Positions 45,997-56,034 of a stretch of DNA of 64,000 bases are shown here, piece after piece. A model generated the notes under the pieces. That model was not told the origin of the DNA and ran no database searches. It was given only the letters and a program-made list of their open reading frames with translations. The position numbers and the translations under genes are program-made. Within the stretch, counting starts at the first letter, position 1. Each line of letters starts with the position of its first letter. The stretch spans positions 1 to 64,000 of the forward strand of contig JAFGIX010000003.1 in the NCBI GenBank assembly GCA_016929395.1, given 5' to 3'. The DNA is from Candidatus Zymogenus saltonus (lineage in GTDB: Bacteria > Desulfobacterota > Zymogenia > Zymogenales > Zymogenaceae).

Positions 45997-46917
45997 CTAT
46001 ATAAAAATGTGGATCCCTATCCCCAATGCGAGGAGGAGGCCGGTCAAAAGGTGCAGCCCAACCGTCATCCCGCAGACGGAAACCACGGCCACCGGATCTT
46101 CGTATTCACGAAAGAGCGTAGACACCGCCTTGACCGCCAGGGGCAGGGTCAAGAGCGAAAGTAGGGCGAAGGGAGGGATTACTTTAAAAACTACTCCAAG
46201 GATCACGGATAAATATGTGGCCGCGACCATCGCGAGGTAGGCGTATCTCGCCCTCTTCCTCCCGAGGGAGACCACCCCGGAATGCTTGTTGGTTATCCTG
46301 TCCGCCTCGTAGTCCGGGTAGCCGTTTACGAAGAGGACCAGCGTTATCAAGAAGGCCACCGGAACGGAGAGAAGCACAGTCGAAGGCGAGCAGGGTTTCA
46401 GCGTCAAAACGTAGTATGTCCCCAAAAGCATAATGGGCCCGAAGCTCAATCCGATGGTAAGATCGCCCAGGCCCCTCCCGATATAGGACAGGCCGAATCG
46501 GTTTATGGAGTATGCCAGCGTGAAAAATATTCCCGAGAGACCGAAGATCAAAAGGAGCGGCCCGGTGCGATACAACAGGTAGATACCGATGGCTATCCCC
46601 AGGAACAGATAAAAGAGGGAGATATTGAGGGTCTCCCTTGGGGTCAAAATCCCGTCCTGAATGAGCCTGCTCCCTCCGGAAAAGGGGTTGTAGTACTTAT
46701 TTATATTGTCTGTTCCCCCACGATGGTCGAAATAGTCGTTAATGACGTTTGCCGAGGCGTGAAAGGAGAGACCGCCTATCAGGGCGAGGAAAAAGAGGAG
46801 AAAATCAAAAGATCCCCCCACTCCCCTTAAATATCTGGCCGCCTCCACGCCCCCCAAGAGGATCGGCACTATCGACGCCGTAAAAAATGGTGCCCTAACC
46901 GCCTTAAATATCTTCAT
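45997..46917 (-). CDS. UbiA-family prenyltransferase, MenA-like
   Basis: A 306-residue polytopic membrane protein with about eight helices. The first aspartate-rich motif is NVINDYFDHRGGTDN (about 59-73) and the second is GYPDYEADRITNKHSG (about 199-214), matching 1,4-dihydroxy-2-naphthoate polyprenyltransferase (MenA) in spacing. That would make it part of menaquinone synthesis, though no other men gene is in the window and other UbiA substrates are possible. It lies three bases after argJ. Confidence 0.85.
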   Translation of the reverse strand: MKIFKAVRAPFFTASIVPILLGGVEAARYLRGVGGSFDFLLFFLALIGGLSFHASANVINDYFDHRGGTDNINKYYNPFSGGSRLIQDGILTPRETLNISLFYLFLGIAIGIYLLYRTGPLLLIFGLSGIFFTLAYSINRFGLSYIGRGLGDLTIGLSFGPIMLLGTYYVLTLKPCSPSTVLLSVPVAFLITLVLFVNGYPDYEADRITNKHSGVVSLGRKRARYAYLAMVAATYLSVILGVVFKVIPPFALLSLLTLPLAVKAVSTLFREYEDPVAVVSVCGMTVGLHLLTGLLLALGIGIHIFI

Positions 46918-46920
46918 CTT

Positions 46921-48141
46921 TCAGCTTCTGTATTCAGCGTTAATTTTAACATAGTCGAAAGAAAAGTCGGTCGTCAGAACGGTGAAAGTGGATTTCCCCC
47001 CCTTGAGGTCGATGGTGACGTCAAACCTGCGGTTTTTCATGATCCGGGCCGCCGCCCTCTCGCTCTCGATCCCGTTTCCCACCCCGCCCGACACCAATTT
47101 CAGGTCGTTGAAGTATATGTCCGCCCCCATCGGGTCGAAGTCGCCCTCGACGCAGCCCACCGCCCCCATTATGCGCCCCCAGTTCGGGTCCTCGCCGAAA
47201 AAGGCGGTCTTGACTAAGGGGGAGTTGGCGACCCTGAACGCAACATCCCTCGCCGTCCTCTTGTTCGGGGCGCCCAAAACTTTTATAGACACCATCTTTG
47301 TCGCCCCCTCGCCGTCCTTAACGATCATCTCGGCAAGCTCCACTAAGAGAGATCCGAGGTTTTCCCTAAACTTGTCCTCGATGGCCGCCAAGGTATCTAC
47401 GTCCCCCTTGAACGCAGCGTCGTCCCTTGCCATCAAGATGACCATGTCGTTTGTGCTGGTGTCCCCGTCTACGGTGATGGCGTTGAACGATACCTCGACC
47501 GCCCCCTTGAGGGCTTTGCTGAGGGCGTCTTTGCGTATCGGGGCGTCGGTCACGATAAACGAGAGCATCGTCGCCATGTCTGGCCTGATCATCCCGGCCC
47601 CCTTGGCGATCCCCAATATCGTGTAGTCGCAACCTCCCGCCGAAAAAATCCTCTTTGATATCTTGGAGAAGGTGTCGGTGGTCATTATCGCCTCGGCGAA
47701 TTCGACGAAGCCCTCGGGCTTAAGCGAGGATACGAGCCCCCTTGCGGCACTGTTTATATTTTCCGCGGGAAGCCTCTGACCGATGACTCCGGTGGAGGCC
47801 GGGATCACCCCCTCCGGTGGAAGCTTCAGCAGGCTCGCCACGACCCAGGTCGTATTTTCGGCGTCCGAGACCCCCCCGTCTCCCGTGCAGGCGTTTGCGT
47901 TTCCGCTGTTTGCGAGGACGGCCCTGATCGAGTTTCCCCTGACCCTTTCCGCCGCGACTGTCAACGGGGCGGCCTTCACCCGGTTTTTCGTGAAGACGGC
48001 GGCGGCATTAGTCGGAGAGTCGGAGACGATCAGACCAAGGTCGAGGGCGCCGTCTCCCTTTATACCGGAGGCCACACCCGCCGCGCGAAAGCCGGGGCAG
48101 GTAAAGTCGTAAGGATTAATGGTGTACTTTCTTTTATTCAA
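46921..48141 (-). CDS. argJ: Glutamate N-acetyltransferase / amino-acid acetyltransferase
   Basis: Recycles the acetyl group between N-acetylornithine and glutamate in arginine synthesis. The 406-residue precursor cuts itself before the nucleophilic threonine in GMIRPDMATMLSF (about 183-195), and GDTSTNDMV lies near 228. TTG start, no strong ribosome binding site. It lies downstream of secA, a pairing seen in related genomes. Confidence 0.95.
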   Translation of the reverse strand: MNKRKYTINPYDFTCPGFRAAGVASGIKGDGALDLGLIVSDSPTNAAAVFTKNRVKAAPLTVAAERVRGNSIRAVLANSGNANACTGDGGVSDAENTTWVVASLLKLPPEGVIPASTGVIGQRLPAENINSAARGLVSSLKPEGFVEFAEAIMTTDTFSKISKRIFSAGGCDYTILGIAKGAGMIRPDMATMLSFIVTDAPIRKDALSKALKGAVEVSFNAITVDGDTSTNDMVILMARDDAAFKGDVDTLAAIEDKFRENLGSLLVELAEMIVKDGEGATKMVSIKVLGAPNKRTARDVAFRVANSPLVKTAFFGEDPNWGRIMGAVGCVEGDFDPMGADIYFNDLKLVSGGVGNGIESERAAARIMKNRRFDVTIDLKGGKSTFTVLTTDFSFDYVKINAEYRS

Positions 48142-48358
48142 CTTCTGTAACTCAATAACAGATCAGAATCGGTTTCAAATAACGTTTACGATGAAAGCCC
48201 TGCTTCAAGTGTACATAATGTGGGTATTTTAAAAAGCCGTCCCCGTCCTCTACCTCCCACTGCTAAAAAAAGTTGAGACGTACAAATCAAGCAGAACCTG
48301 AGGCCTTTCAACCGTTTTTATGTCTTTGAGTCTTGAGGCGGGTGGATCGAGATTCTCT

Positions 48359-51283
48359 CTATGACGCCTCCGCCACCTTCCCGCAGCACTTTTTGTATTT
48401 CTTTCCGCTTCCGCAGGGGCAGGGGTCGTTCCTGCCTATTTTCGCGCTCTCCCGGACCACCGTCTTCGGTTTTTGTGGTGCGGAGTCTTCGCCCCTGTTT
48501 GTCTGCATCGCCTCCCCCGCCTCCGCCTGAGAGGCGGCCGCGGCCATGGCCCCGGTGAAATCCCTGTGGACGAGGTTGAGGTTGTCGATGGCGAGTCTCG
48601 GCCTTACCTCCTCTTCCCTGGCTATCTGTACCCTGAATATTTTGCCGAGAAGCTCCCCCTTGACGTTTTCCCCCATCTCGGAGAAGAGATTGAATCCCTC
48701 TTTTTGGTACTCGATCAACGGGTTTCTCTGGCCGTAGGCCCGAAGCCCGATCCCCTCCTTCAATTGATCCATCGCCTCCAGGTGATCCCGCCAGTTGGAG
48801 TCCAGGGTTTCGAGCATAAGCATCTTCTCAAGATGTCTCATGAGGGGCGGGGTGAGGTGCTCCTCCTTCGCCATGTACCTCTTGGTCACGCTGTCCAGGA
48901 GCCAGTCGGCGAAATCGTCATTGTTCATCTCGGAGATTTGCGGGTCTTCGAGGTTTATCGGCATGGAGAAGTAGGTCATGATCGATTCCGCTATCCCTAT
49001 GGCGTCCCAGTCCTCGATGAAGCCCTTGTCGGAGGTATATAAATACATGATCTCTTCGACCTTCTCCTCGATCATCTCCATGATGTCGTCTCTGAGATCG
49101 TCCTTTCCCAGAATCTCCCTGCGCCTCTCGTAGATGACCTCTCTCTGCTTGTTCATCACGTCGTCGTATTCAAGGAGGTTCTTTCTGATGGAAAAGTTGT
49201 TTCCCTCGACCTTCCTCTGGGCGTTCTCGATCGCCTTGGTGAGGAGGCTATGCTCGATCGCCTCCCCCTCCTCCATCCCGAGGCGGTTCATCACGGACAT
49301 GATCCTGTCCGCCCCGAAGATCCTCAGAAGGTCGTCTTCGAGGGATAGGTAGAACTGGGACGATCCCTTGTCCCCCTGCCTGCCGGAGCGGCCCCTCAAC
49401 TGGTTGTCGATCCTCCTGCTCTCATGGCGCTCCGTTCCGATAATGTGGAGTCCCCCCAGCTCCGGAACTTCATCGCCGAGGACGATGTCGGTTCCCCTCC
49501 CGGCCATGTTAGTTGCGATTGTTACGGCGCCGTACTGGCCGGCCCCGCTCACTATCTCCGCCTCCCGCTCGTGGTGCTTGGCGTTCAGCACCAGATGGGG
49601 TATCTTCCTCATCTTGAGGAGTCGGGAGAGCTTCTCCGATTTTTCAATGGATGTCGTTCCGACGAGGACCGGTCTCCCCTCCCTGTTGAGCTCCGCGATC
49701 TCGTCGGCCACCGCCAGAAACTTTCCGTTCTCGGTCTTGTAGATGAGATCGGAGTATTCATCTCTCCTGAGGGGCCTGTTTGTGGGAATTACCATCACGT
49801 CAAGCTTGTAGACCTTGTTGAACTCCTCCGCCTCTGTGTCTGCGGTTCCGGTCATGCCGGCGAGCTTTTCGAACATCCTGAAGTAGTTCTGAAGGGTGAC
49901 CGTGGCTACGGTCCTCGTAGCCTTTGCTATAGTGACGTCCTCCTTCGCCTCGAGGGCCTGGTGGAGGCCGTCGCTGTAGCGCCGCCCCGGCATCATCCTT
50001 CCCGTGAATTGATCGACTATTATTACTTCCCCGTTATTAACGACATAATCCACGTCGTTTTCAAAGAGGGTGTACGCCTTGAGGAGTTGGGAGAGGTTGT
50101 GGATCTTTTCGGTCTTGTCCTCGAATTCCATCCCCACCGCCTTCTTCTTGTTTTCCTTCTCGGCGGTGGACAACGACTCGTCCTGCTCTATCTTGATGTA
50201 CTCTTCGTTGATGTCGCCGAAGTCGAAAAGGTCCCCTAGGGAGGTCCTGATAATGCCCTGGCCCTCCTCGGTGAAGGAGACGTTGTGCTCCTTCTCCGAG
50301 AACATGTAGAGGAGTCCCTCTTCGAGCTCCTGCGTCCTCTTGTCCCTAGCTATATAGCCCTCCATGCGGGTCATCTCTTTTTTTATCTCTTTTCTGTCGG
50401 CGAGCAGTTTCAAAAGCCGCCTGTTTTTCGGGTCCCCCCTCTCCACGCGGATGAGGTTTATCATAGATCCCTCGAAATCGCCCCCCTTTTCCAGCTCCAC
50501 TGCCTTCACGAAGAGGTTATTTACGTGCTCCTTCTGCCTCGTAACGAGCCTCTTAATAAGGGGCTTCAGGGTATCGTACTGGTGAGAGTCCCTGTCCACC
50601 TGGCTGGAGATTATGAGGGGGGTTCTGGCCTCGTCGATCAAAATCGAGTCCACCTCGTCGACGATGGCGAAGAATGGCTCCCTCTGGACGTAGTTTTCGA
50701 GGTTGAACTTCATGTTGTCCCTGAGGTAGTCGAAGCCGTATTCGTTGTTCGTCCCGTAGACTATGTCGCAGGCGTAGGCGGCTTTTCTCTCCTCGTCGCT
50801 CATGTCGTGGAGGATTACGCCGACGGTAAGTCCCAGAAACTCAAATATACGCCCCATCCACTCTCTGTCTCTTTTCGCCAGGTAGTCGTTTACGGTGACG
50901 ATGTAGACGCCCCTTCCGGTGAGGCCGTTAAGGTATGCGGGGAGCGTTGCCACGAGGGTCTTTCCCTCGCCGGTCTTCATCTCGGCGATCTTCCCCTCGT
51001 GTAGGACTATGCCGCCGATAAGCTGCACGTCGAAGTGCCTCAGCCCGATGGTTCTCCGGGACGCCTCCCTGACCACGGCGAAGGACTCCTCTATGAGATC
51101 ATCCAGCTCCCACCCCTCTCCAAGCCTTTTTTTGAACTCCTCCGTCTTTGCCCTGAGGTCCATGTCGGAGAGCTTCATCATCTCCGGCTCGAGGGCATTT
51201 ATTGCCTCGACGATGGGAAGCATCCGCCTTATTTCCCTCTCGTTTTTAGAACCGATTATCTTTTTTAATACGGCGCCAAACAT
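48359..51283 (-). CDS. secA: Preprotein translocase ATPase SecA
   Basis: Motor that drives proteins through SecYEG. The 974 residues contain Walker A MKTGEGKT (near 102), the DEAD-like [16 protein letters not shown] (near 208), the second nucleotide-binding fold with [19 protein letters not shown], and the C-terminal zinc-binding SecB/phospholipid tail [13 protein letters not shown]. It has a good ribosome binding site (GGAGGAG) and a long leader with a terminator-like hairpin (51317-51355). Confidence 0.98.
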   Translation of the reverse strand: MFGAVLKKIIGSKNEREIRRMLPIVEAINALEPEMMKLSDMDLRAKTEEFKKRLGEGWELDDLIEESFAVVREASRRTIGLRHFDVQLIGGIVLHEGKIAEMKTGEGKTLVATLPAYLNGLTGRGVYIVTVNDYLAKRDREWMGRIFEFLGLTVGVILHDMSDEERKAAYACDIVYGTNNEYGFDYLRDNMKFNLENYVQREPFFAIVDEVDSILIDEARTPLIISSQVDRDSHQYDTLKPLIKRLVTRQKEHVNNLFVKAVELEKGGDFEGSMINLIRVERGDPKNRRLLKLLADRKEIKKEMTRMEGYIARDKRTQELEEGLLYMFSEKEHNVSFTEEGQGIIRTSLGDLFDFGDINEEYIKIEQDESLSTAEKENKKKAVGMEFEDKTEKIHNLSQLLKAYTLFENDVDYVVNNGEVIIVDQFTGRMMPGRRYSDGLHQALEAKEDVTIAKATRTVATVTLQNYFRMFEKLAGMTGTADTEAEEFNKVYKLDVMVIPTNRPLRRDEYSDLIYKTENGKFLAVADEIAELNREGRPVLVGTTSIEKSEKLSRLLKMRKIPHLVLNAKHHEREAEIVSGAGQYGAVTIATNMAGRGTDIVLGDEVPELGGLHIIGTERHESRRIDNQLRGRSGRQGDKGSSQFYLSLEDDLLRIFGADRIMSVMNRLGMEEGEAIEHSLLTKAIENAQRKVEGNNFSIRKNLLEYDDVMNKQREVIYERRREILGKDDLRDDIMEMIEEKVEEIMYLYTSDKGFIEDWDAIGIAESIMTYFSMPINLEDPQISEMNNDDFADWLLDSVTKRYMAKEEHLTPPLMRHLEKMLMLETLDSNWRDHLEAMDQLKEGIGLRAYGQRNPLIEYQKEGFNLFSEMGENVKGELLGKIFRVQIAREEEVRPRLAIDNLNLVHRDFTGAMAAAASQAEAGEAMQTNRGEDSAPQKPKTVVRESAKIGRNDPCPCGSGKKYKKCCGKVAEAS

Positions 51284-51316
51284 GGTGTTCTCCTCCGTAC
51301 TTGAGACGATTTGGAA

Positions 51317-51355
51317 TTAAGAATAAACCCCGAAGGAGGGTTTCCCGTCGGGGTT
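51317..51355 (-). terminator. Hairpin in the secA leader
   Basis: Minus strand: AACCCCGA pairs with TCGGGGTT (8 bp, 14-nt loop), then TATTCTTA. It follows the M23 gene by about 150 nt and precedes the secA start by 43 nt, so it could be the end of the M23 transcript or an attenuator of secA. Confidence 0.55.
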
Positions 51356-51506
51356 GCTTTAGCGATATTTAAAACCTCTCGGCTTTAATGAACTCTCCTT
51401 CCCTGATAAATATCTTACGCTCCCAATTATCTCTTCCGCTCCCAAGTATCTCCCAATTACCTTGATGAAGTTATTTTGTAATCCGATAACTGAGATGACA
51501 AGTGTT

Positions 51507-52469
51507 TTAATTCAAAATGTAGTTCTTCGGATTCACTGGTACGCTGTTTACACGGACCTCATAGTGCAGGTGGGGCCCGGTCGTGAGTCCCGTCTGTCCG
51601 ATGGTTCCGATCTTTGCACCCCTCTTGATTTTGTCCCCCTCCTTGACGAGGATTGAATCGAGGTGTCCGTAGCGTGTCGCGATTCCGTATCCGTGGTCGA
51701 TGGTGAGGAGCTTGCCGTATCCCCCCTCGATTCCGGCGAATACGACGATACCGTCTGCCGGGGCAATCACCGCCGTTCCAACCTTATTGGCAATATCGAG
51801 GCCCTCGTGCATCCTGAGGGTCTTGGTGTATGGGGAGCGCCTATAGCCGAAGCCGGACGTTATAAATCCCCGGGCCGGCCAGATGGAGGGGGTGCTGGCC
51901 AGGATGTTCTTTTGATCCTCGAGGAAGCTCAAAAGCTCCTGGATGCTCTCCTCTCGAAGCTTCGATTCCTCCTGGAGCTTGTCGAGGTCGACGCTTATCT
52001 CCTTCATCAATGATTTTGTATACTTATCGACATCCGTCACGCTTTCCCCCTCTTCGGGCAGCGGGCCGCCGACGCCGAACATCTCCTCTCCCTTAGTATA
52101 TTCGCCGATGTTGGTGATTATCCTGAGTTTCTCGTCGAATTGACGGATCTTTTCCATCTGGGCTTCTAAGGTATCTATCTTGTCCTGAAACTCCCGGATC
52201 TTCTCCTTCTGTCTCATGTTTGTCTCTCTCAGGTCGCCCACGGTGGTGGCCTTGGAGACCAACTCGAAGTAGTTAAAGAGCATAAATCCGGAAATGATGA
52301 TGAAAAAGAGAGTCAAAACCCCCAGGATCGTCAAGGAAAGATCGGAGATCTTGAACTTGTGTACCTTTTGGGCTTTTTGAGGGACTATTATTATAGTGAA
52401 GTATTTCTTGGACTTGAAAATATTTACTAATGTCGAAAGGAAATTACTTACAGCTATTTTTCTATTCAT
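51507..52469 (-). CDS. Membrane-anchored M23 metallopeptidase
   Basis: A 320-residue envelope protein, likely a peptidoglycan endopeptidase or an EnvC/NlpD-like activator. One membrane helix (about 46-67) follows a basic cytosolic segment; a coiled coil spans about 75-125 and 150-190; the M23/LytM domain (about 200-318) has FITSGFGYRRSP, MHEGLDIAN (first metal His and Asp) and HLHYEVRVN (last His). All zinc ligands are therefore present, so it should be active. Directly upstream of secA as in related genomes. Confidence 0.9.
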   Translation of the reverse strand: MNRKIAVSNFLSTLVNIFKSKKYFTIIIVPQKAQKVHKFKISDLSLTILGVLTLFFIIISGFMLFNYFELVSKATTVGDLRETNMRQKEKIREFQDKIDTLEAQMEKIRQFDEKLRIITNIGEYTKGEEMFGVGGPLPEEGESVTDVDKYTKSLMKEISVDLDKLQEESKLREESIQELLSFLEDQKNILASTPSIWPARGFITSGFGYRRSPYTKTLRMHEGLDIANKVGTAVIAPADGIVVFAGIEGGYGKLLTIDHGYGIATRYGHLDSILVKEGDKIKRGAKIGTIGQTGLTTGPHLHYEVRVNSVPVNPKNYILN

Positions 52470-53025
52470 TTTTTTATTCCTGTTATTTATAATATTAAAT
52501 CAGAATAGAGCGAAGTCCCTGAAAAAACAGTTTTTGTTGTCAATAAGGATATAAAAACGGCAGAGTTTAAGATAACAATTTTATTTCTGTATGTCAAGAA
52601 AATTTTTCTAATAATATTCTAATGTTATCACCTTTCAATATGTATGATCGCACTACGAAATCTAAAATATGTAGAAATTGGGAGATTCTCCTCCTCCTGA
52701 TTTTAAAGGACTTAGATTATCTGCGTTAGGAATATGAAATTTCCTTTAAGTCATGTACGGTAGCTACTGATAACAGCGAAGGAAGGCCAATTTTTTAGTG
52801 AATAAATATAAGATTTTCAAAGAGGTCTCTGTGTGTTCCTTGTGGTTTTCCGATTTCATTAGCATCGATCGCTATTTGGCGTGGAGTGGTAGAGCGGTCA
52901 TATAACAAGTGGTTTTTTAAGCTCCATTCGTGATATTTATTCGAGAGAAGGGGGCTTTATTACAATCGTTTTTACAATAACAATTCTGGGATTAAAACTT
53001 GATAATATGGATTAAAAGGTTGTAC
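52470..53025. other. Gene-free A+T-rich gap
   Basis: 556 bp with no credible reading frame, RNA gene or clear terminator. It must contain the promoter of the M23 gene and the 3' end of the TPR/peptidase gene. TTGACA occurs on the minus strand near 52540 but without a matching -10. A stretch near 52825-52850 (TCTCTGTGTGTTCCTTGTGG) vaguely resembles a dispersed intergenic repeat. Confidence 0.4.
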
Positions 53026-54918
53026 TTACGACTTGTTCTTCAGGCTGTTCTTCCAGCGGTTCATGAAGGAGTCGAAAGTGATGTAGTATGTCTCGGTGAA
53101 GGCCTCGTCGAATTCCTTCCCCTCGCCGATCGCTTCCAGGAGGTCCCTTATAAAGCCGATTCCGTACGTCTTTATCATGTAGTTGGTGCCGGAGAGGCTG
53201 TACATATATGCGAAATAGGCCTGAGTCGTCCCAAGGCCCATAAATCCCCCTGAGAACTGTCTCAGCGACGGGAGGTCTTTGTATCGTCTGTAATATTCGA
53301 GAACGAGCTCGTCGGCCTCCACTGTCGACTTTCCCTCCATATATTGGGCCAATCCCTCATGGAGCCAGACCGGGCATCCCGAGCCGGCGATGTCGAAGAT
53401 CACGGCATGGGTGTATTCGTGGGTGACCATTGCGGTTAGCTCTTCGGTTTTTCCGGTCAGCCCCTTTATCGGAATCCGTATCTTTCCGTCAAACAGGGCG
53501 CCCGCCCAGTCAGGGGTTTTTGTCGCCTCCTTGAACTCCTTGTCTGCGTATAGGACTACGGTGAGTTTTTTCGTGGGGTATCTGCCGAGGGTCACCCCGA
53601 CCTTCTCGTATACCTCCTCGAGGGTGGTCAAGAGAAAGTTCCCTACAACTTCCCGGGAGCCCCCCTCGTACTTGATGACGAAGTGGCTCCCCTCCTTTTT
53701 GTCGAAGGCGCCCTCGATGGAATACTCGCGCTCGATCTTGGCAAGATATTGCTTGGCGAGCTCGTCGTTGGGGTGTTTTTCGGAATACCTTTTGATGAAT
53801 ACCAGCGCCTCTTCGAGTTTTTCCTGCTGATATAAAACATACCCGAGGTACATCAAAATATCGTCGTCCTCGGGATTCAGCTTCATTGCGGTTCTGTAGT
53901 ATTTCTCCGCCGATCTTAAATCGCCCTCGACTTCGGAGATCCGTCCCAACCCCTTATACGTCGAGAATTCCTGATTTGAATAATGAAGGGAATTGCTGAA
54001 GTGGACTTTCGCCCCCTCGATGTTGTTTTTTTTCAACTCCTGCCATCCCATGGCCGAATAGCATATTGAGACGCTCCTCTTCAGCGCCGTGTCGTTTGGA
54101 TTTTCACCGAGCGCCTTGAGAAATATCTTCAGGGCCTCTTCAAACCGCCCCTTTTGAAAAAGTTCCACTCCCTCGGCATATGACGAACGGGAGGATTTTG
54201 CCGTCAAATCGGGGATCTCTATTTCCGGTTCCTTCTTAAGCGTACCCGTGTCAATGGTCGGATTTTCCCCCTCGTTTTTTTCTTCCGGAGTTGTCTCCGG
54301 CAACGGGGAGACGGGAGCCTCCGAGGGAGTTTCTGCGGGAGAGGTGGGGGAAACCCCAGGGCCGATCGGCTGATTGGTCTCGTAGAATTTCTTGTAGTAC
54401 TGGTACATGAACGCCAGGGAGAGCCCAATCAAAAGAAAAACCAGTAATAAAATGAAATACCTGAGGCTCGGATTTATAGATTTTGTCTCCGCTTCGAGCT
54501 TCTCGACCGACTCCGGGATCTCGAGCTTCATTTCGTTGAGATAAGACCTTTTTAAGGGACGTCTCAGCTCCTCGATTAGCCTCTGTTTATCCTCTGGACT
54601 CTCGATTACGGGGACGAACTTCACCCGGGCCCCAAGCTTGGTGAAGTTGCGCTCAAGCTCGGCGGCCCTTCCCTTTGGCATTCTGTTCGAGATGACAAGG
54701 GGGAGATTATCGAGCCTCAATAAGATACTTTTTAGATTGCTCTCTTTTGAGCGAGAGGCAAGGTACTTCGCCGTCTCCTTTTTTGCGTTATAGTCGGTAA
54801 AGGATTCGAGGATTACCTTGTAGCTTCGCTCTTCGAGGTTTATCGGAAAGAAATTCTTGCACTTACTGCATTGGAGTGAGCCATCCGGAAGATTTGTTCC
54901 GCATAGATTACAAAACAT
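53026..54918 (-). CDS. Zinc-ribbon / TM / TPR / gluzincin-peptidase protein
   Basis: A 630-residue protein in four parts. A zinc ribbon at 3-20 (C3, C6, C17, C20). A compact domain at about 31-104 resembling the L7/L12 C-terminal fold (SYKVILESFTDYNAKKETAK...LGARVKFVPV). A membrane helix at about 152-173 with a Pro/Glu/Thr-rich linker to 235. Then TPR-like repeats (about 246-400) and a peptidase MA-like metalloprotease domain with HEYTH at 500-504 and a third ligand E521 in WLHEGLAQY. The N-terminus should be cytosolic and the protease periplasmic. It starts three bases after ftsB. Role unknown; envelope or division quality control is an inference. Confidence 0.78.
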   Translation of the reverse strand: MFCNLCGTNLPDGSLQCSKCKNFFPINLEERSYKVILESFTDYNAKKETAKYLASRSKESNLKSILLRLDNLPLVISNRMPKGRAAELERNFTKLGARVKFVPVIESPEDKQRLIEELRRPLKRSYLNEMKLEIPESVEKLEAETKSINPSLRYFILLLVFLLIGLSLAFMYQYYKKFYETNQPIGPGVSPTSPAETPSEAPVSPLPETTPEEKNEGENPTIDTGTLKKEPEIEIPDLTAKSSRSSYAEGVELFQKGRFEEALKIFLKALGENPNDTALKRSVSICYSAMGWQELKKNNIEGAKVHFSNSLHYSNQEFSTYKGLGRISEVEGDLRSAEKYYRTAMKLNPEDDDILMYLGYVLYQQEKLEEALVFIKRYSEKHPNDELAKQYLAKIEREYSIEGAFDKKEGSHFVIKYEGGSREVVGNFLLTTLEEVYEKVGVTLGRYPTKKLTVVLYADKEFKEATKTPDWAGALFDGKIRIPIKGLTGKTEELTAMVTHEYTHAVIFDIAGSGCPVWLHEGLAQYMEGKSTVEADELVLEYYRRYKDLPSLRQFSGGFMGLGTTQAYFAYMYSLSGTNYMIKTYGIGFIRDLLEAIGEGKEFDEAFTETYYITFDSFMNRWKNSLKNKS

Positions 54919-54921
54919 GAC

Positions 54922-55212
54922 TTACTCTGGGGTGAAAATGTAAATAACTTCCCCATCCTTTGCCATCCCCATCTTTGACCTGACGACGCGCTCACGATAT
55001 TCCTTGCTCTTAAGGCGGATGAGCTCGTCCTTTAGGGCGCTGTTTTGGTTCTGCAGGCTCTCGATTTCGAGGGAGATGCTCTTTTTCCTCTCTTTCATCG
55101 TCATAAAACTGATGAATCCACGCTTTCCGAAGACGGTAAAGCCCAAAATCGTCAAGGAGACGACTACGGATGCAATCGTGAGGGTTTGCCTGAGATTTTT
55201 CACTATCTTCAC
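54922..55212 (-). CDS. ftsB: Septum formation initiator FtsB/DivIC-like
   Basis: A 96-residue single-pass division protein. One membrane helix (about 10-28), then a coiled coil (ERKKSISLEIESLQNQNSALKDELIRLK) and the family ending YRERVVRSKMGMAKDGEVIYIF. It would bridge FtsL and FtsQ in the divisome. GTG start; a promoter and a 19-bp inverted repeat lie immediately upstream. The next gene, three bases on, is the TPR/peptidase gene. Confidence 0.88.
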   Translation of the reverse strand: MKIVKNLRQTLTIASVVVSLTILGFTVFGKRGFISFMTMKERKKSISLEIESLQNQNSALKDELIRLKSKEYRERVVRSKMGMAKDGEVIYIFTPE

Positions 55213-55216
55213 TTAT

Positions 55217-55235
55217 CGGGTAATCATTTTACCCG
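55217..55235. promoter_or_regulatory. Inverted repeat at the ftsB transcription start
   Basis: CGGGTAA-TCATT-TTACCCG, a perfect 7-bp repeat with a 5-nt centre. It begins two bases after the -10 and ends four bases before the GTG start, so it could be a repressor site or a leader hairpin. Confidence 0.55.
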
Positions 55236-55236
55236 A

Positions 55237-55264
55237 ATTATAACAAAAAGGAGAAGGAAGTCAA
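55237..55264 (-). promoter_or_regulatory. Sigma70-type promoter of ftsB and the peptidase gene
   Basis: Minus strand: -35 TTGACT (55264-55259), 16-bp spacer, -10 TATAAT (55242-55237). The rest of the 55213-55532 gap shows nothing else recognisable. Confidence 0.7.
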
Positions 55265-55532
55265 GGTTAAAGAGTATAAAGATTGAAAGTAAAAATATTA
55301 CTAATATTTCCTGCAGGCTCGTTCTTAAAGTGCTACTTTATGCTTTGAGACGATCTTCTGTGGACTATTCGGGGAAGGTCGCTACGTAATCAATTTATTA
55401 ATAAAAGTTCGGCCTTCCGACCGAAAAGATCGTCGGCGCTTCAATCCGTATTTAACAGGAATGCAGTCTTTTAAAAACGCAGTCCAATGAGTCGTTGTGT
55501 CAATGCTCCCTTTGACAATAATCGATCTCCCC

Positions 55533-55976
55533 TCAGCTGTCGAACTTGATTATCGGGATCTTTACAAAGGGAACCCCCTCTTCCATAAGCTCCCTCTCCT
55601 CTTCTTCGGTAGTGGTGCCGCGGATATTTTTCTTCTCCTCGAAACCGAGATGGATTTTCAGCGCCTCCTCCGCAAAGCCGGTCCCCACATCCTCGAAGTG
55701 CTTGCTTATGTATTCCTGGAGCTCGTAGAGGTTTGCCTGGATGGGTATCGGAACCTTTCCCTTATTGTCCCCTGCTTTATTTACCGAGGCGTTTGAGTTT
55801 GCCGGGATCGACCTGTTGCCGATGGAAAAGGTCGACGGTATCCGCTCGACATCGTTGCAGCCGCAATACGGGCAGCTTATAAGGAGTTTTTCCCTCTGCT
55901 CCTTAAACGAATCGCTGTCGGAAAACCATCCTTCAAAGATGTGGCCGTTGTCGCACTTTATATCGATTGCTATCAT
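55533..55976 (-). CDS. DUF1178 family protein
   Basis: A 147-residue protein with the DUF1178 start IDIKCDNGHIFEGWFSDSDSFKEQ and a CPYCGC zinc-knuckle near 35-40, plus the tail EEGVPFVKIPI. The four cysteines (C8, C35, C38, C40) suggest metal binding. No function is known to me. Probably cotranscribed with the response regulator gene 58 bp upstream. Confidence 0.87.
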   Translation of the reverse strand: MIAIDIKCDNGHIFEGWFSDSDSFKEQREKLLISCPYCGCNDVERIPSTFSIGNRSIPANSNASVNKAGDNKGKVPIPIQANLYELQEYISKHFEDVGTGFAEEALKIHLGFEEKKNIRGTTTEEEERELMEEGVPFVKIPIIKFDS

Positions 55977-56034
55977 TTTATTATTTGCTTCAAGAAAAAA
56001 ACGCCCTTTTCGAGTCTTTGGTTTTTATCCGTGA

